16,151 nt of DNA from an uncultured Clostridia bacterium (lineage in GTDB: Bacteria; Bacillota; Clostridia; Christensenellales; UBA1242). Location of the stretch: assembly GCA_937925475.1 (NCBI GenBank), contig CALEWH010000017.1:1-16151 (forward strand), given 5' to 3'. How positions within the stretch are numbered: position 1 is the stretch's first letter; each line of letters starts with the position of its first letter. The notes below the pieces were generated by a model. The model was not told where the DNA came from. It made no database searches and saw only the letters and a program-made list of their open reading frames with translations. Below are positions 1 through 7,643 of the stretch, one piece after another. The position numbers and the translations under genes were made by a program.

Positions 1-47
1 GAGATGTGCGGACGTGACTGGAGTTCAGACGTGTGCTCTTCCGATCT
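1..47 (+). other. Illumina TruSeq i7 adapter left on the contig end
   Basis: Bases 14-47 match the TruSeq Read 2 adapter, ending in the hallmark GCTCTTCCGATCT. Bases 1-5 (GAGAT) are the end of the P7 sequence, and bases 6-13 (GTGCGGAC) sit exactly where the 8-base i7 index belongs. This is library-construction sequence, not genome. Biological sequence starts at about 48. The contig therefore ends artificially just downstream of murG, and nothing can be inferred about that neighbour. Confidence 0.98.
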
Positions 48-77
48 TTATTGTATTTATAAACATCTTCTTTAAAA

Positions 78-1148
78 CTACTTTTCCTTATTTGTTTTTT
101 TTGATTGTTCTTTGTTGACTGTGTCCAGAATTATATTAACAATTTTATCATTTCCTATTGTTTTATTTGCTTTTTGCAAAGTACTTTTAATTTTTGCCTT
201 ATTTTTTGTTATGTTGTCTAGTTCTTCAAACAATCTTTCGATGTTTAAATCTTCTTGCATAATCACTTTTGCTAGTTTTTTGCGCTCGAACTCTTGTGCA
301 TTTAGAATTTGATCACCACGCGAACTGCCTTTTGGGAGTGGGACAAGTATCATTGGCTTGTTTAGAGTAAGAAACTCGAATATGGCATTGCTTCCGCTTC
401 GAGATACAACTATGTCGCACGCGTCAATACAATCTTCGATGTTTTTGATATAGTTGTAACAAACATAATTTTTATTTTTGTTTCTGACGGTATATTTTTT
501 TCCTGAGATGTGGATTATGTTGTATTTGGAGATTAGTTTTTCAAAATTTTCATCTATAAACGAATTTAGCGCACTTGCACCTAAACTACCGCCAACAAAC
601 AACAGAGTAGGGCGATTATCGAAGTTTAGATGAAGGTTGTTTTTATTTCCTTTGGTTATTTCTTGCCTTATAGGGCTTCCAGTGAAAACACCTTTCTTTT
701 TGTATTTTTTGCTAGGTTCTTCAAACGAAAAACACATTTTCTTGCATTTTTTATATATGATCTTGTTTGCAAGTCCCATTGTAAAATCGCTTTCGTGAGC
801 AATTACTGGAATTTTACCACTTGCCAAAACCACTGGAACAGACACATAACCGCCTTTCGAAAAAATAACATCTGGTTTTATTTTGTCTAGTATCTTTTTG
901 CTTTGACAAATTGACTTACACAAAACAAATGGGATTTTCAAATTTGACAAAGTAAAACCCCTTACTAATTTGACTGCGCTTATTTCGTGATACTTAACAT
1001 CCTTGTATTCTTTCAAGATGTCCTTTTCCATACCGTTGCTTCCTATGTAATGTATTTCATCAAAGTGCTTTCTTAAAATTGGCAATAGGGCAAGATTGGG
1101 GATAATGTGACCTGCTGTGCCACCGCCACACAAAACAATTTTTTTCAT
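78..1148 (-). CDS. murG: UDP-GlcNAc:lipid I N-acetylglucosaminyltransferase MurG
   Basis: MurG transfers GlcNAc from UDP-GlcNAc to lipid I at the inner face of the membrane, making lipid II, the last cytoplasmic step of peptidoglycan precursor synthesis. The 356-residue protein shows the GT-B fold signatures of this family: the N-terminal glycine-rich GGGTAGH (residues 8-14), GGYVSVP, an HES...GLAN motif matching the family's HEQN..PGLAN, GSPIR for the usual GNPVR, VGGSLGA opening the second Rossmann domain, and SRSGSNAIFEF with a following DQ..NA for UDP-GlcNAc binding. Length is normal. The start is ATG at 1148, because GTGAGG lies just upstream as a Shine-Dalgarno; an in-frame GTG at 1160 falls inside that site. 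The gene ends with TAG. It stands alone here, divergent from the topoisomerase genes, rather than in a visible division/cell-wall cluster, though the contig stops right after it. Confidence 0.95.
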   Translation of the reverse strand: MKKIVLCGGGTAGHIIPNLALLPILRKHFDEIHYIGSNGMEKDILKEYKDVKYHEISAVKLVRGFTLSNLKIPFVLCKSICQSKKILDKIKPDVIFSKGGYVSVPVVLASGKIPVIAHESDFTMGLANKIIYKKCKKMCFSFEEPSKKYKKKGVFTGSPIRQEITKGNKNNLHLNFDNRPTLLFVGGSLGASALNSFIDENFEKLISKYNIIHISGKKYTVRNKNKNYVCYNYIKNIEDCIDACDIVVSRSGSNAIFEFLTLNKPMILVPLPKGSSRGDQILNAQEFERKKLAKVIMQEDLNIERLFEELDNITKNKAKIKSTLQKANKTIGNDKIVNIILDTVNKEQSKKTNKEK

Positions 1149-1188
1149 AATTAACCTCACTGTTACTATTAGTCTATGAAAAACTTTT

Positions 1189-1218
1189 TTTATAATGTAT
1201 ATAAAGTGGTTTTATCAA
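1189..1218 (-). promoter_or_regulatory. Probable sigma-A promoter of murG
   Basis: Read on the minus strand there is a -35 TTGATA (1213-1218), an 18-base spacer and a -10 TATAAA (1189-1194). Transcription would start near 1182, giving a leader of about 34 bases before the ATG at 1148. The region is very AT-rich, so this is the best candidate rather than a proven promoter. Confidence 0.45.
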
Positions 1219-1262
1219 AACACTATATACTAGTAAAATATTTCGATAACTCTTTTATGTGG

Positions 1263-1280
1263 TATATTTATACAAAAATA
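1263..1280. repeat. Imperfect AT-rich palindrome related to the one at 10691-10708
   Basis: TATATTTATACAAAAATA differs at two positions from the perfect palindrome at 10691-10708, and both copies are preceded by GG. It lies between the divergent murG and topoisomerase promoters. It may be a regulator operator or a chance AT-rich similarity. Confidence 0.3.
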
Positions 1281-1336
1281 CACATTGTTATGCAAAACAA
1301 ATTGTTTTTATTTAGACGATTTTGATTTTACATAAA

Positions 1337-1365
1337 TTGACAATTTGTGTTATAATCTATAAGAT
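1337..1365 (+). promoter_or_regulatory. Promoter candidates for the topoisomerase B/A genes
   Basis: An extended -10 element, TGTTATAAT (1348-1356), gives a start near 1363 and a leader of about 24 bases; this is the preferred reading. A second possibility uses TTGACA (1337-1342), a 17-base spacer and TAAGAT (1360-1365), which would start at about 1372, right at the ribosome binding site (AAGGTGG, 1374-1380). The two share the same stretch and cannot be separated by eye. Confidence 0.55.
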
Positions 1366-1386
1366 TTTGAAGTAAGGTGGTTTAAA

Positions 1387-3348
1387 TTGGGCAGTACATA
1401 TGATAGTAAGAATATAGTAGTTTTGGAGGGGCTTGATGCGGTTCGTTTGCGTCCCGGAATGTACATTGGTACAACAGGCGAAAAGGGAATGCATCACCTT
1501 TTGTGGGAGATAATCGACAACTCTATTGATGAAGTTGCGAATGGATACGGCAACAACATAACCATAACTTTGATGGACGATAATGTTGTTTCTGTCGAAG
1601 ATGACGGTCGTGGAATTCCAGTAGATAAGCACCCTACATTGAAAGTTAGTGGTGTAGAAGTCGTGTTTACCCAACTTCACGCAGGTGGAAAGTTTGACAA
1701 CAACAACTATTCGTATTCGGGCGGACTACACGGTGTAGGTGCGAGCGTCACAAACGCGTTAAGCGAGTGGTTGAAAGTTGAAGTATGTAGAGATGGTCAA
1801 AAATACGCAATGGAGTTTGCGTCAATCGAGAGAAACAAAAAGATATCGAGTGGAGTTCCGCTAAAACCGCTTTCTGTGGTTGGCAAGGCGACAAAAACAG
1901 GCACAAAAGTAACATTTAGACCTGACGATAGAGTCTTTGGAAATATCAAATTTGATGTTCACACAATCACAAAACGCGTAAAAGAATTGGCTTTTTTGAA
2001 CAAGGGCATAACCATAACTGTCATTGACGAAACACATCTTGAAGATGGCAAACCAAAAACATATGTGTATAATTATACAGAAGGTTTGAAGGATTATATC
2101 AAATACTTAAACGCTGGGAGCAGTGTCATTTACGACGAACCTTTATACATTGAAGGTGAGAGTAAACTTGTAAAACTATCACTTGCAGTCCAACACACAG
2201 ACAGTTTTGTAGAAAACATATTTAGTTATGTAAACAACATTCCGACAACCGAAGGTGGTACACACGAAGTCGGATTGAAGTCGGCACTTACACGAGTATT
2301 TAACGAAGCATCGAGAAAGTGGGGACTACTAAAAGAAAAGGACGCCAACTTACTTGGTGAAGATTATCGTGAAGGCATAACAGCGCTTTTAAGTATAAAG
2401 ATGAAGAATGTCCAATTTGAAGGACAAACCAAAACAAAATTAGGAAACCCTGAGGCAAAACTAGAAGTTGAAAATATTGTATATGAGCAACTTAGCAAGA
2501 TATTTGAAGCAAAGTCAATGAAAAATACAATAACTGAGATCTTCAACAAAGCGAAGGGTGCGGCGAAAGTAAGAGAAGCGGCAAAACACGCAAAAGATGT
2601 TGCGCGTCAAAAAAACAATGCGGATTCATATAGTCTTATCGGAAAATTGAGCAGTAGCACTGGCAAAAATCCACTACTAAACGAGTTGTTTATAGTCGAA
2701 GGTGATAGTGCGGGCGGAAGTGCAAAACAAGCGCGCGATAGGTCGTTTCAAGCCATACTTCCACTAAGGGGCAAACCGCTAAATGTAGAGAAAAAGCGAC
2801 TTAATCAAGTGCTAGAAAACGAAGAAATAAGGACAATCATATCAGCACTAGGCACAGGCATTGGTGCAGATTTCAACATTAACAATCTAAAATACTATAA
2901 AGTTGTGATTATGGCGGATGCCGACCAAGATGGTGCACACATAAGAGCAATACTTCTTACTTTCTTCTATCGTTATATGCGCGAACTTGTAGAAGACGGG
3001 CATGTGTATGCAGCAATAGCGCCACTATACAAAGTCAGCAAAGGAAACAAGGTTGTTTATGTATATGACGAGAGTGACTACGATAAAGCGGTCAAGGAAG
3101 TTGGAGCAGGATACAGCGTGCAAAGATACAAAGGTCTTGGTGAGATGACTGCCGAACAACTATGGGACACAACAATGGATCCAGAAAAGCGTGTTTTGGT
3201 GCAAATAACACTTGAAGATATGGCAGAAGCCGAAAAGATGATCACAACCCTTATGGGTGACAATATCGAAGCGCGCAAACAATACATTACAGAAAATGCA
3301 AACTTCAACAAAACAAGTACTAAGTTTGAAAAGACCAAAAAGAATTAG
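1387..3348 (+). CDS. parE: Type IIA DNA topoisomerase, ATPase subunit B (GyrB/ParE family, topoisomerase IV-like)
   Basis: This is the ATP-driven B subunit that pairs with the A subunit encoded downstream to pass one DNA duplex through another. The 653-residue protein has a GHKL ATPase domain (EIIDNSIDE at 41-49, DDGRGIP at 72-78, GGLHGVGAS at 112-120), a transducer domain, and a Toprim domain with the catalytic glutamate in EGDSAGGSAKQ (from 438) and metal-binding DADQDG (511-516). QRYKGLGEM (579-587) is the conserved C-terminal signature. The start is TTG: AAGGTGG lies 6 bases upstream and the next in-frame Met is already inside the conserved core. KPLNVEKKR, DADQDG rather than DADVDG, and a C-terminus lacking the usual GyrB ending fit the second, topoisomerase IV-like pair of Clostridia better than gyrase. 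Family is certain; ParE versus GyrB is an inference. Confidence 0.9.
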   Translation: MGSTYDSKNIVVLEGLDAVRLRPGMYIGTTGEKGMHHLLWEIIDNSIDEVANGYGNNITITLMDDNVVSVEDDGRGIPVDKHPTLKVSGVEVVFTQLHAGGKFDNNNYSYSGGLHGVGASVTNALSEWLKVEVCRDGQKYAMEFASIERNKKISSGVPLKPLSVVGKATKTGTKVTFRPDDRVFGNIKFDVHTITKRVKELAFLNKGITITVIDETHLEDGKPKTYVYNYTEGLKDYIKYLNAGSSVIYDEPLYIEGESKLVKLSLAVQHTDSFVENIFSYVNNIPTTEGGTHEVGLKSALTRVFNEASRKWGLLKEKDANLLGEDYREGITALLSIKMKNVQFEGQTKTKLGNPEAKLEVENIVYEQLSKIFEAKSMKNTITEIFNKAKGAAKVREAAKHAKDVARQKNNADSYSLIGKLSSSTGKNPLLNELFIVEGDSAGGSAKQARDRSFQAILPLRGKPLNVEKKRLNQVLENEEIRTIISALGTGIGADFNINNLKYYKVVIMADADQDGAHIRAILLTFFYRYMRELVEDGHVYAAIAPLYKVSKGNKVVYVYDESDYDKAVKEVGAGYSVQRYKGLGEMTAEQLWDTTMDPEKRVLVQITLEDMAEAEKMITTLMGDNIEARKQYITENANFNKTSTKFEKTKKN

Positions 3349-3441
3349 CGAAATAAAGAACTAGCAAAATAAGGTCGTCTGATTTGAATTTGATTAGATA
3401 ATTGATTATTAAGATAAAGTAGATAGATATAAGGAAAAGAA

Positions 3442-5886
3442 ATGAAAGAAAAACAATCGCAAAACACCAATGAGTTTTCATCGCAAAATGTAATAACAAA
3501 AGCACTCGAACAAGTTGTGCACGAGAGTATGATTCCGTACAGCGAATTTGTTATTATGGATAGAGCATTGCCACGAGTAGAAGACGGACTAAAACCCGTA
3601 CAACGCCGTGTGCTATACAGTATGTTGGAGGTCGGGGTCTTGCCTGACAAACCATATCGAAAGAGCGCGCGTATAGTCGGGGATTGTATGGGTAAATATC
3701 ACCCACACGGTGATAAAAGTATATACGATACAATGGTTCGTATGGCGCAAGACTTCAATATGGGTGAAATACTTGTAAGCGGTCACGGAAACTTTGGTAG
3801 TATCGATGGTGATAGCGCGGCAGCAATGCGTTATACCGAAGCACGACTAGCCCCACTAAGTTTGGAACTTCTACGCGATATTGAAAAAGACACTGTTTCG
3901 TGGAGTTTTAACTTCGATGACTCGTGCAAAGAACCTGATATGTTGCCTGGCAGATTTCCAAACCTGCTTGTCAATGGTGGCTCAGGTATCGCGGTAGGAC
4001 TTGCTACAAATATCCCTACACACAACTTGCGTGAAGTGTGCACACTTGTGGCAAAATATATCGACAATCCAAAAATGAAAGTTAGTGATGCACTTAAAAT
4101 TATGCCCGGCCCAGATTTTCCGACTGGCGCATATATGTTAAAAAGTAGTCGTGTCAGAGATTATTATGAGACTGGTAAGGGCAAACTTATGCTAAGAGCA
4201 AAGTTGCATATAGAAAACGGCGACAATGGCAAGAAGAGCATAGTAATTACAGAAATCCCATATCAAGTCAACAAAGCAGTTTTGCTTCAAAGGATTGCAA
4301 AACTGAAAGAAGCCGATAAAAACGGAGTATTGGGATATATCCAAGACATCGTCGACGAGTCAGACCGTAGCGGAATGAGAGCGGTAATCAAATTGAAAAA
4401 AGACGCAAAAGTAAACGCTATCTTGAAAGCCTTGTACAAGGGCAGTGACTTGCAATGTTCGTTTAATGTAAATATGGTTGCGATTGCAGATGGCAAGCCA
4501 AAATTGTTGCCACTTCTTGAAATCATAGATTATTATGTTAAGTATCAACAACGAGTTATTTACAATCGTACAAAATACGACCTTGAAGCAGCACTTAAAA
4601 AAGAGCACATACTTGAAGGATTGTTGGTTGCAATCCAAAACATTGACGAAGTTGTTGCGATAATAAAGAAAAGCAAAAACACAACTGATGCTAAAATCCA
4701 ACTTATAAAAAGATTTGATTTGTCAGATGTGCAAGCTCAAGCCATACTTGATATGCGTTTGGCACGCCTTACAAGCCTTGAAGTTGACAAACTAGTGACC
4801 GAACTAAACAGACTAAAAGACTTGATTAAGAGATACACTGAGATACTTAAAAACCCAAATATGCAAATGCAAATAGTCAAAACAGAGATAATGCAAATAG
4901 CAAAACAATATGGAAGTGATAGAAAGACACAAATCATAGACGATGATGACGAAGAAGTATCGGAAGAACAAGAAGAAGTCATAAGAGTAGCACAAAACGA
5001 AGAAGTGCATTTGATTTACTCGCCATCGCTTACTATAAAGACCGTAAACACCAAGAGTTATAATCTTGCAAGCAAAGAGCTTAGCCAAAATCCAACATTG
5101 TTTGAGATTCCTCAAATCTCAATAAAGACCGAAACAGACAAGAGTGTTTATGCGTTTACTGACCTAGGAAACTGTGTGAGATTGGATGTAGGAGCAATTA
5201 ATCAAGCAAAACTCAAAGACAAGGGTGCATATGTTACAGCATATTGTAAGAGTCTTGATTCGGACGAAGACATAGTATCGATGATAGAGTTGAACGAGAG
5301 CAACAAAGATGACAAACTTGTTTTTGTAACTCGAAGCGGAATGATAAAAGTAACAAAAGTAGAAGAATATCTTGCATCAAAACAATTTATCGCTGGCATC
5401 AAATTAAAAGAAGACGACCGTCTAGTATTTGTCGAACTTATGCAAGATGAAAAGAAATTGTCGATGTTTAGCCATAATGGAATGGGCGTAATTGTCGACA
5501 TTATGGACATAAGTCCGCTTGGCAGAGTTTCGTCGGGCATTAAAGGAATGGCGCTTGACGAAGGCGACTATGTGGTCGGAGTCAACCAAGTTAGCCAAAG
5601 TGACGCATTTGTTATGGTCTGCGAAAATGGTTATGCAAAACTTGTAAAATACTCAGAAGTGCCACTTGCAAACAGAAATAGAAAAGGTGTTAAGTGCATA
5701 AAAACATCAAAACTTGTCTTTGTCGACACGCTAAAAACAAATGTAAATTACGTCCTATACGACGGTGACAAATTTGACTTTGTGGTGCGAACACATATTC
5801 CACTTGATAAGCGCACAAATGCTGGAAAGAAAGTGACAAATCTAAGTAGTGTAAATAAAGTATTTAGATATACTACAAGTATATAA
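3442..5886 (+). CDS. parC: Type IIA DNA topoisomerase, DNA cleavage subunit A (GyrA/ParC family, topoisomerase IV-like)
   Basis: This is the breakage-reunion subunit, forming an A2B2 enzyme with the preceding gene's product. It has 814 residues. The winged-helix core carries RALPRVEDGLKPVQRR (41-56), KSARIVGD (74-81), HPHGDKSIYD (87-96) and catalytic Tyr131 in RYTEARL, preceded by GNFGSIDGDSAAAM. A coiled-coil/tower region follows, then an acidic linker near residues 495-510 (DDDDEE...EEQEE) and a beta-pinwheel C-terminal domain. I find no canonical GyrA box (QRRGGKG), the element needed for DNA wrapping and negative supercoiling; this and PVQRR instead of PVHRR favour topoisomerase IV. At the position of E. 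coli GyrA Ser83 there is Lys92; the Asp87 equivalent (Asp96) is kept. AAGGA sits 6 bases before the ATG. The 93-base gap after the B subunit may hold a weak promoter, but cotranscription is likely. Confidence 0.9.
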   Translation: MKEKQSQNTNEFSSQNVITKALEQVVHESMIPYSEFVIMDRALPRVEDGLKPVQRRVLYSMLEVGVLPDKPYRKSARIVGDCMGKYHPHGDKSIYDTMVRMAQDFNMGEILVSGHGNFGSIDGDSAAAMRYTEARLAPLSLELLRDIEKDTVSWSFNFDDSCKEPDMLPGRFPNLLVNGGSGIAVGLATNIPTHNLREVCTLVAKYIDNPKMKVSDALKIMPGPDFPTGAYMLKSSRVRDYYETGKGKLMLRAKLHIENGDNGKKSIVITEIPYQVNKAVLLQRIAKLKEADKNGVLGYIQDIVDESDRSGMRAVIKLKKDAKVNAILKALYKGSDLQCSFNVNMVAIADGKPKLLPLLEIIDYYVKYQQRVIYNRTKYDLEAALKKEHILEGLLVAIQNIDEVVAIIKKSKNTTDAKIQLIKRFDLSDVQAQAILDMRLARLTSLEVDKLVTELNRLKDLIKRYTEILKNPNMQMQIVKTEIMQIAKQYGSDRKTQIIDDDDEEVSEEQEEVIRVAQNEEVHLIYSPSLTIKTVNTKSYNLASKELSQNPTLFEIPQISIKTETDKSVYAFTDLGNCVRLDVGAINQAKLKDKGAYVTAYCKSLDSDEDIVSMIELNESNKDDKLVFVTRSGMIKVTKVEEYLASKQFIAGIKLKEDDRLVFVELMQDEKKLSMFSHNGMGVIVDIMDISPLGRVSSGIKGMALDEGDYVVGVNQVSQSDAFVMVCENGYAKLVKYSEVPLANRNRKGVKCIKTSKLVFVDTLKTNVNYVLYDGDKFDFVVRTHIPLDKRTNAGKKVTNLSSVNKVFRYTTSI

Positions 5887-5895
5887 TATTAATAT

Positions 5896-5924
5896 AGAAC
5901 TGCAAATTTGCAGTTCTTTTTTTT
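5896..5924 (+). terminator. Intrinsic terminator of the topoisomerase operon
   Basis: A perfect 9-bp stem (AGAACTGCA, 5896-5904; TGCAGTTCT, 5909-5917) with an AATT loop is followed directly by an eight-T run (5917-5924). It begins 10 bases after the A-subunit stop codon. Confidence 0.93.
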
Positions 5925-5993
5925 GTGTTTTGTCATTAAAGACGCAGGACAAGCGTATATATATACTAAAATTGCGATATCTCCAAAATCGAC

Positions 5994-6018
5994 AAAAGGT
6001 GTCAATATTACACCTTTT
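5994..6018 (+). other. Stem-loop in the leader of the deacetylase gene
   Basis: A perfect 9-bp stem AAAAGGTGT / ACACCTTTT encloses a 7-base loop, and a fifth T follows. A smaller hairpin (GGTTTT-ACT-AAAACC) lies just after, near 6033-6047. It could be a back-up terminator for the upstream operon or an mRNA leader structure. No known riboswitch class is recognised, and no convincing sigma-A promoter was found in 5925-6076. Confidence 0.4.
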
Positions 6019-6076
6019 TAGTGGTGACTTAGGTTTTACTAAAACCCGCAATTAAAATAGAATAAGGGAGAACTAA

Positions 6077-6841
6077 ATGAAGTTCGTTTGTTTGAAGAAA
6101 AAAGATGTAAAAATGGTTTTGATAATACTGCTAGTGGCCATAGTTTTGTCGCTAAACTTTATGGGCGGAACATCGGCTATGGTGTATTTCAATCAAGCGC
6201 CACGACTTGTGCCAATCTACAATGTCGAAACCGAAGAAAAGAAAGTAGCGATATCGTTTGACTCGGCGTGGGGCGCAGACAAAACACTAAAAATCCTTGA
6301 AGTGTTAAAACAATACAATTCGCGTGGGACATTCTTTCTAGTAGGTTTTTGGGTTGAAAAGTATGGTGATATGGTCAAGGCGATAAAAGAAGCGGGGATA
6401 GAGATAGGCACTCACAGCAACACGCATCCAGACTTTGCAAACCTATCCAAAGAGCAAATGCGACTCGAACTTACATCGTCAATGGAGAAAATCCAAAACA
6501 TCACAGGAGACCCAGTAAAACTGTTTAGAGCGCCATATGGCTCGTACAACAACACATTGTTAAATCTTACTGACGAGTTGGGGCTCAAAACAATACAATG
6601 GAACATTGACACGCTGGACTGGAAAGGCTTGTCGGGCACACAAATGCTAAATCGTGTCCTTAACAAAATCTGTAATGGCTCAATCATTTTATGTCACAAC
6701 AATTCAGACAACATAATCGAAGGACTTACACTTATACTCGACAAACTCACATCAATGGGTTATAGCGTAGTGAGTGTAGGCGAATTAATTATGCAAGACA
6801 ATTACTATATAGATAGTTGTGGTGTTCAAAGAAAAAAATAA
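6077..6841 (+). CDS. Membrane-anchored NodB-type polysaccharide deacetylase, PdaB-like
   Basis: Carbohydrate esterase family 4 enzymes remove N-acetyl groups from peptidoglycan or chitin-like glycans outside the cell. The 254-residue protein has a basic N-terminus, a hydrophobic segment (about 13-34) acting as signal anchor, then a NodB domain. Family motifs are SFDSAWG (60-66, motif 1), HSNTH (113-117, motif 2, the two metal-binding His), RAPYGSYN (151-158, motif 3), DTLDWKG (178-184, motif 4) and LCHNN (205-209, motif 5, catalytic His207). Motif 1 has Ser where most family members have the second Asp, as in the sporulation protein PdaB (TFDISWG), so a sporulation or cortex role is possible. 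Motif 2 is intact, so an active metal enzyme is plausible. AGGGAG lies 6 bases before the ATG. The SSB-like gene starts 20 bases downstream, probably in the same transcript. Confidence 0.88.
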   Translation: MKFVCLKKKDVKMVLIILLVAIVLSLNFMGGTSAMVYFNQAPRLVPIYNVETEEKKVAISFDSAWGADKTLKILEVLKQYNSRGTFFLVGFWVEKYGDMVKAIKEAGIEIGTHSNTHPDFANLSKEQMRLELTSSMEKIQNITGDPVKLFRAPYGSYNNTLLNLTDELGLKTIQWNIDTLDWKGLSGTQMLNRVLNKICNGSIILCHNNSDNIIEGLTLILDKLTSMGYSVVSVGELIMQDNYYIDSCGVQRKK

Positions 6842-6861
6842 GAAAAACGGAGGAAATATTT

Positions 6862-7545
6862 ATGAATTTTGGACAAATGGAAAACAATAAAGTTTTTTTA
6901 GCAGGGGAGATAATAAGTGAGCCACAGTTTAGCCACGAAATGTTTGGAGAAGGGTTTTACGAATTTGACCTTAAAGTGCGAAGACTAAGTGACTCATATG
7001 ATGTTTTGCCGGTGACTATAAGCGAAAGACTTATTAGTGACCAAATCCAAGTAGGCAAATATATTGGCGTGTATGGGCAGTTTAGGAGTTATAACAAACT
7101 CGAAGACAATAAGAGCCGACTTATGCTTACAATGTTTATTCGCGAGATAGTCGATTATGACGAAAATGCAAATCCAAACCATATAGAAATAACTGGATTT
7201 GTGTGTAAAGAGCCAGTGTATCGCACAACACCTTTCAAAAGGGAAATATGTGACTTGCTCATAGCTGTAAATCGAAACTACAACAAAAGCGACTATTTGC
7301 CTTGCATAGCGTGGGGACGAAACGCACGATTTGTCAAAAATTTTGAAGTGGGTGACAAACTAACTGTTTTTGGTCGAATACAAAGTCGCGAGTATCAAAA
7401 GAAGTTGGATGATGAGCATATCATAACAAAAACAGCATATGAAGTGTCGCTATCCAAAATCACTCGTGAAGACGCTTTCAATAATGAAAAAATAACCACA
7501 AGTATAGGTGAGATTGACAATTATTATGTTAAAAATGCAAACTAA
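6862..7545 (+). CDS. Tandem OB-fold single-stranded DNA-binding protein (SSB-like)
   Basis: This 227-residue protein looks like two consecutive OB folds, a form known in Clostridia. The first (about 8-98) is a divergent SSB-like fold starting NNKVFLAGEI. The second (about 105-203) is the clearer match: HIEITGFVCKEPVYR, then CDLLIAVNR, YLPCIAWGRNA and GDKLTVFGRIQSREY, ending TAYEVSLSKI as in bacterial SSB proteins. It should bind single-stranded DNA in replication or repair. It lacks the acidic C-terminal DDDIPF-type tip used by canonical SSB to recruit partners, so it is probably not the main SSB. The start is ATG 6862, chosen because ACGGAGGAA lies just upstream; the open frame runs back to 6817 but without a ribosome binding site. 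The terminator begins in its stop codon. Confidence 0.82.
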   Translation: MNFGQMENNKVFLAGEIISEPQFSHEMFGEGFYEFDLKVRRLSDSYDVLPVTISERLISDQIQVGKYIGVYGQFRSYNKLEDNKSRLMLTMFIREIVDYDENANPNHIEITGFVCKEPVYRTTPFKREICDLLIAVNRNYNKSDYLPCIAWGRNARFVKNFEVGDKLTVFGRIQSREYQKKLDDEHIITKTAYEVSLSKITREDAFNNEKITTSIGEIDNYYVKNAN

Positions 7546-7570
7546 AAAAAGACCCGAATGGGTCTTTTTT
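7545..7570. terminator. Probably bidirectional intrinsic terminator between convergent genes
   Basis: AAAAAAGACCC (7545-7555) and GGGTCTTTTTT (7560-7570) form an 11-bp stem with a GAAT loop. The T run follows the G/C core on the plus strand, and the A run supplies the same on the minus strand, so it can stop both the deacetylase/SSB transcript and the convergent surface-protein gene ending at 7644. Confidence 0.88.
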
Positions 7571-7643
7571 AGTGACTAATTTATAAAATTGTTGTCGTTT
7601 TTATTATGATTTTTATTTTATTTCAAAATCATTTGTACTAATT

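Noticed and set aside
1146..1160. Longer murG reading from GTG at 1160
   Set aside because: The GTG codon lies within the Shine-Dalgarno GTGAGG that serves ATG 1148, and MurG proteins begin with the glycine-rich loop close to the N-terminus, as the shorter form does.
1387..5886. Calling the topoisomerase genes gyrB/gyrA
   Set aside because: No GyrA box, DADQDG in the B subunit and the C-terminal end of the B subunit fit a topoisomerase IV-like pair better. This is not proven; the gyrase name remains possible.
6817..6861. Longer start of the SSB-like gene
   Set aside because: No Shine-Dalgarno before 6817, and it would overlap the deacetylase gene; ATG 6862 has a strong GGAGGAA.
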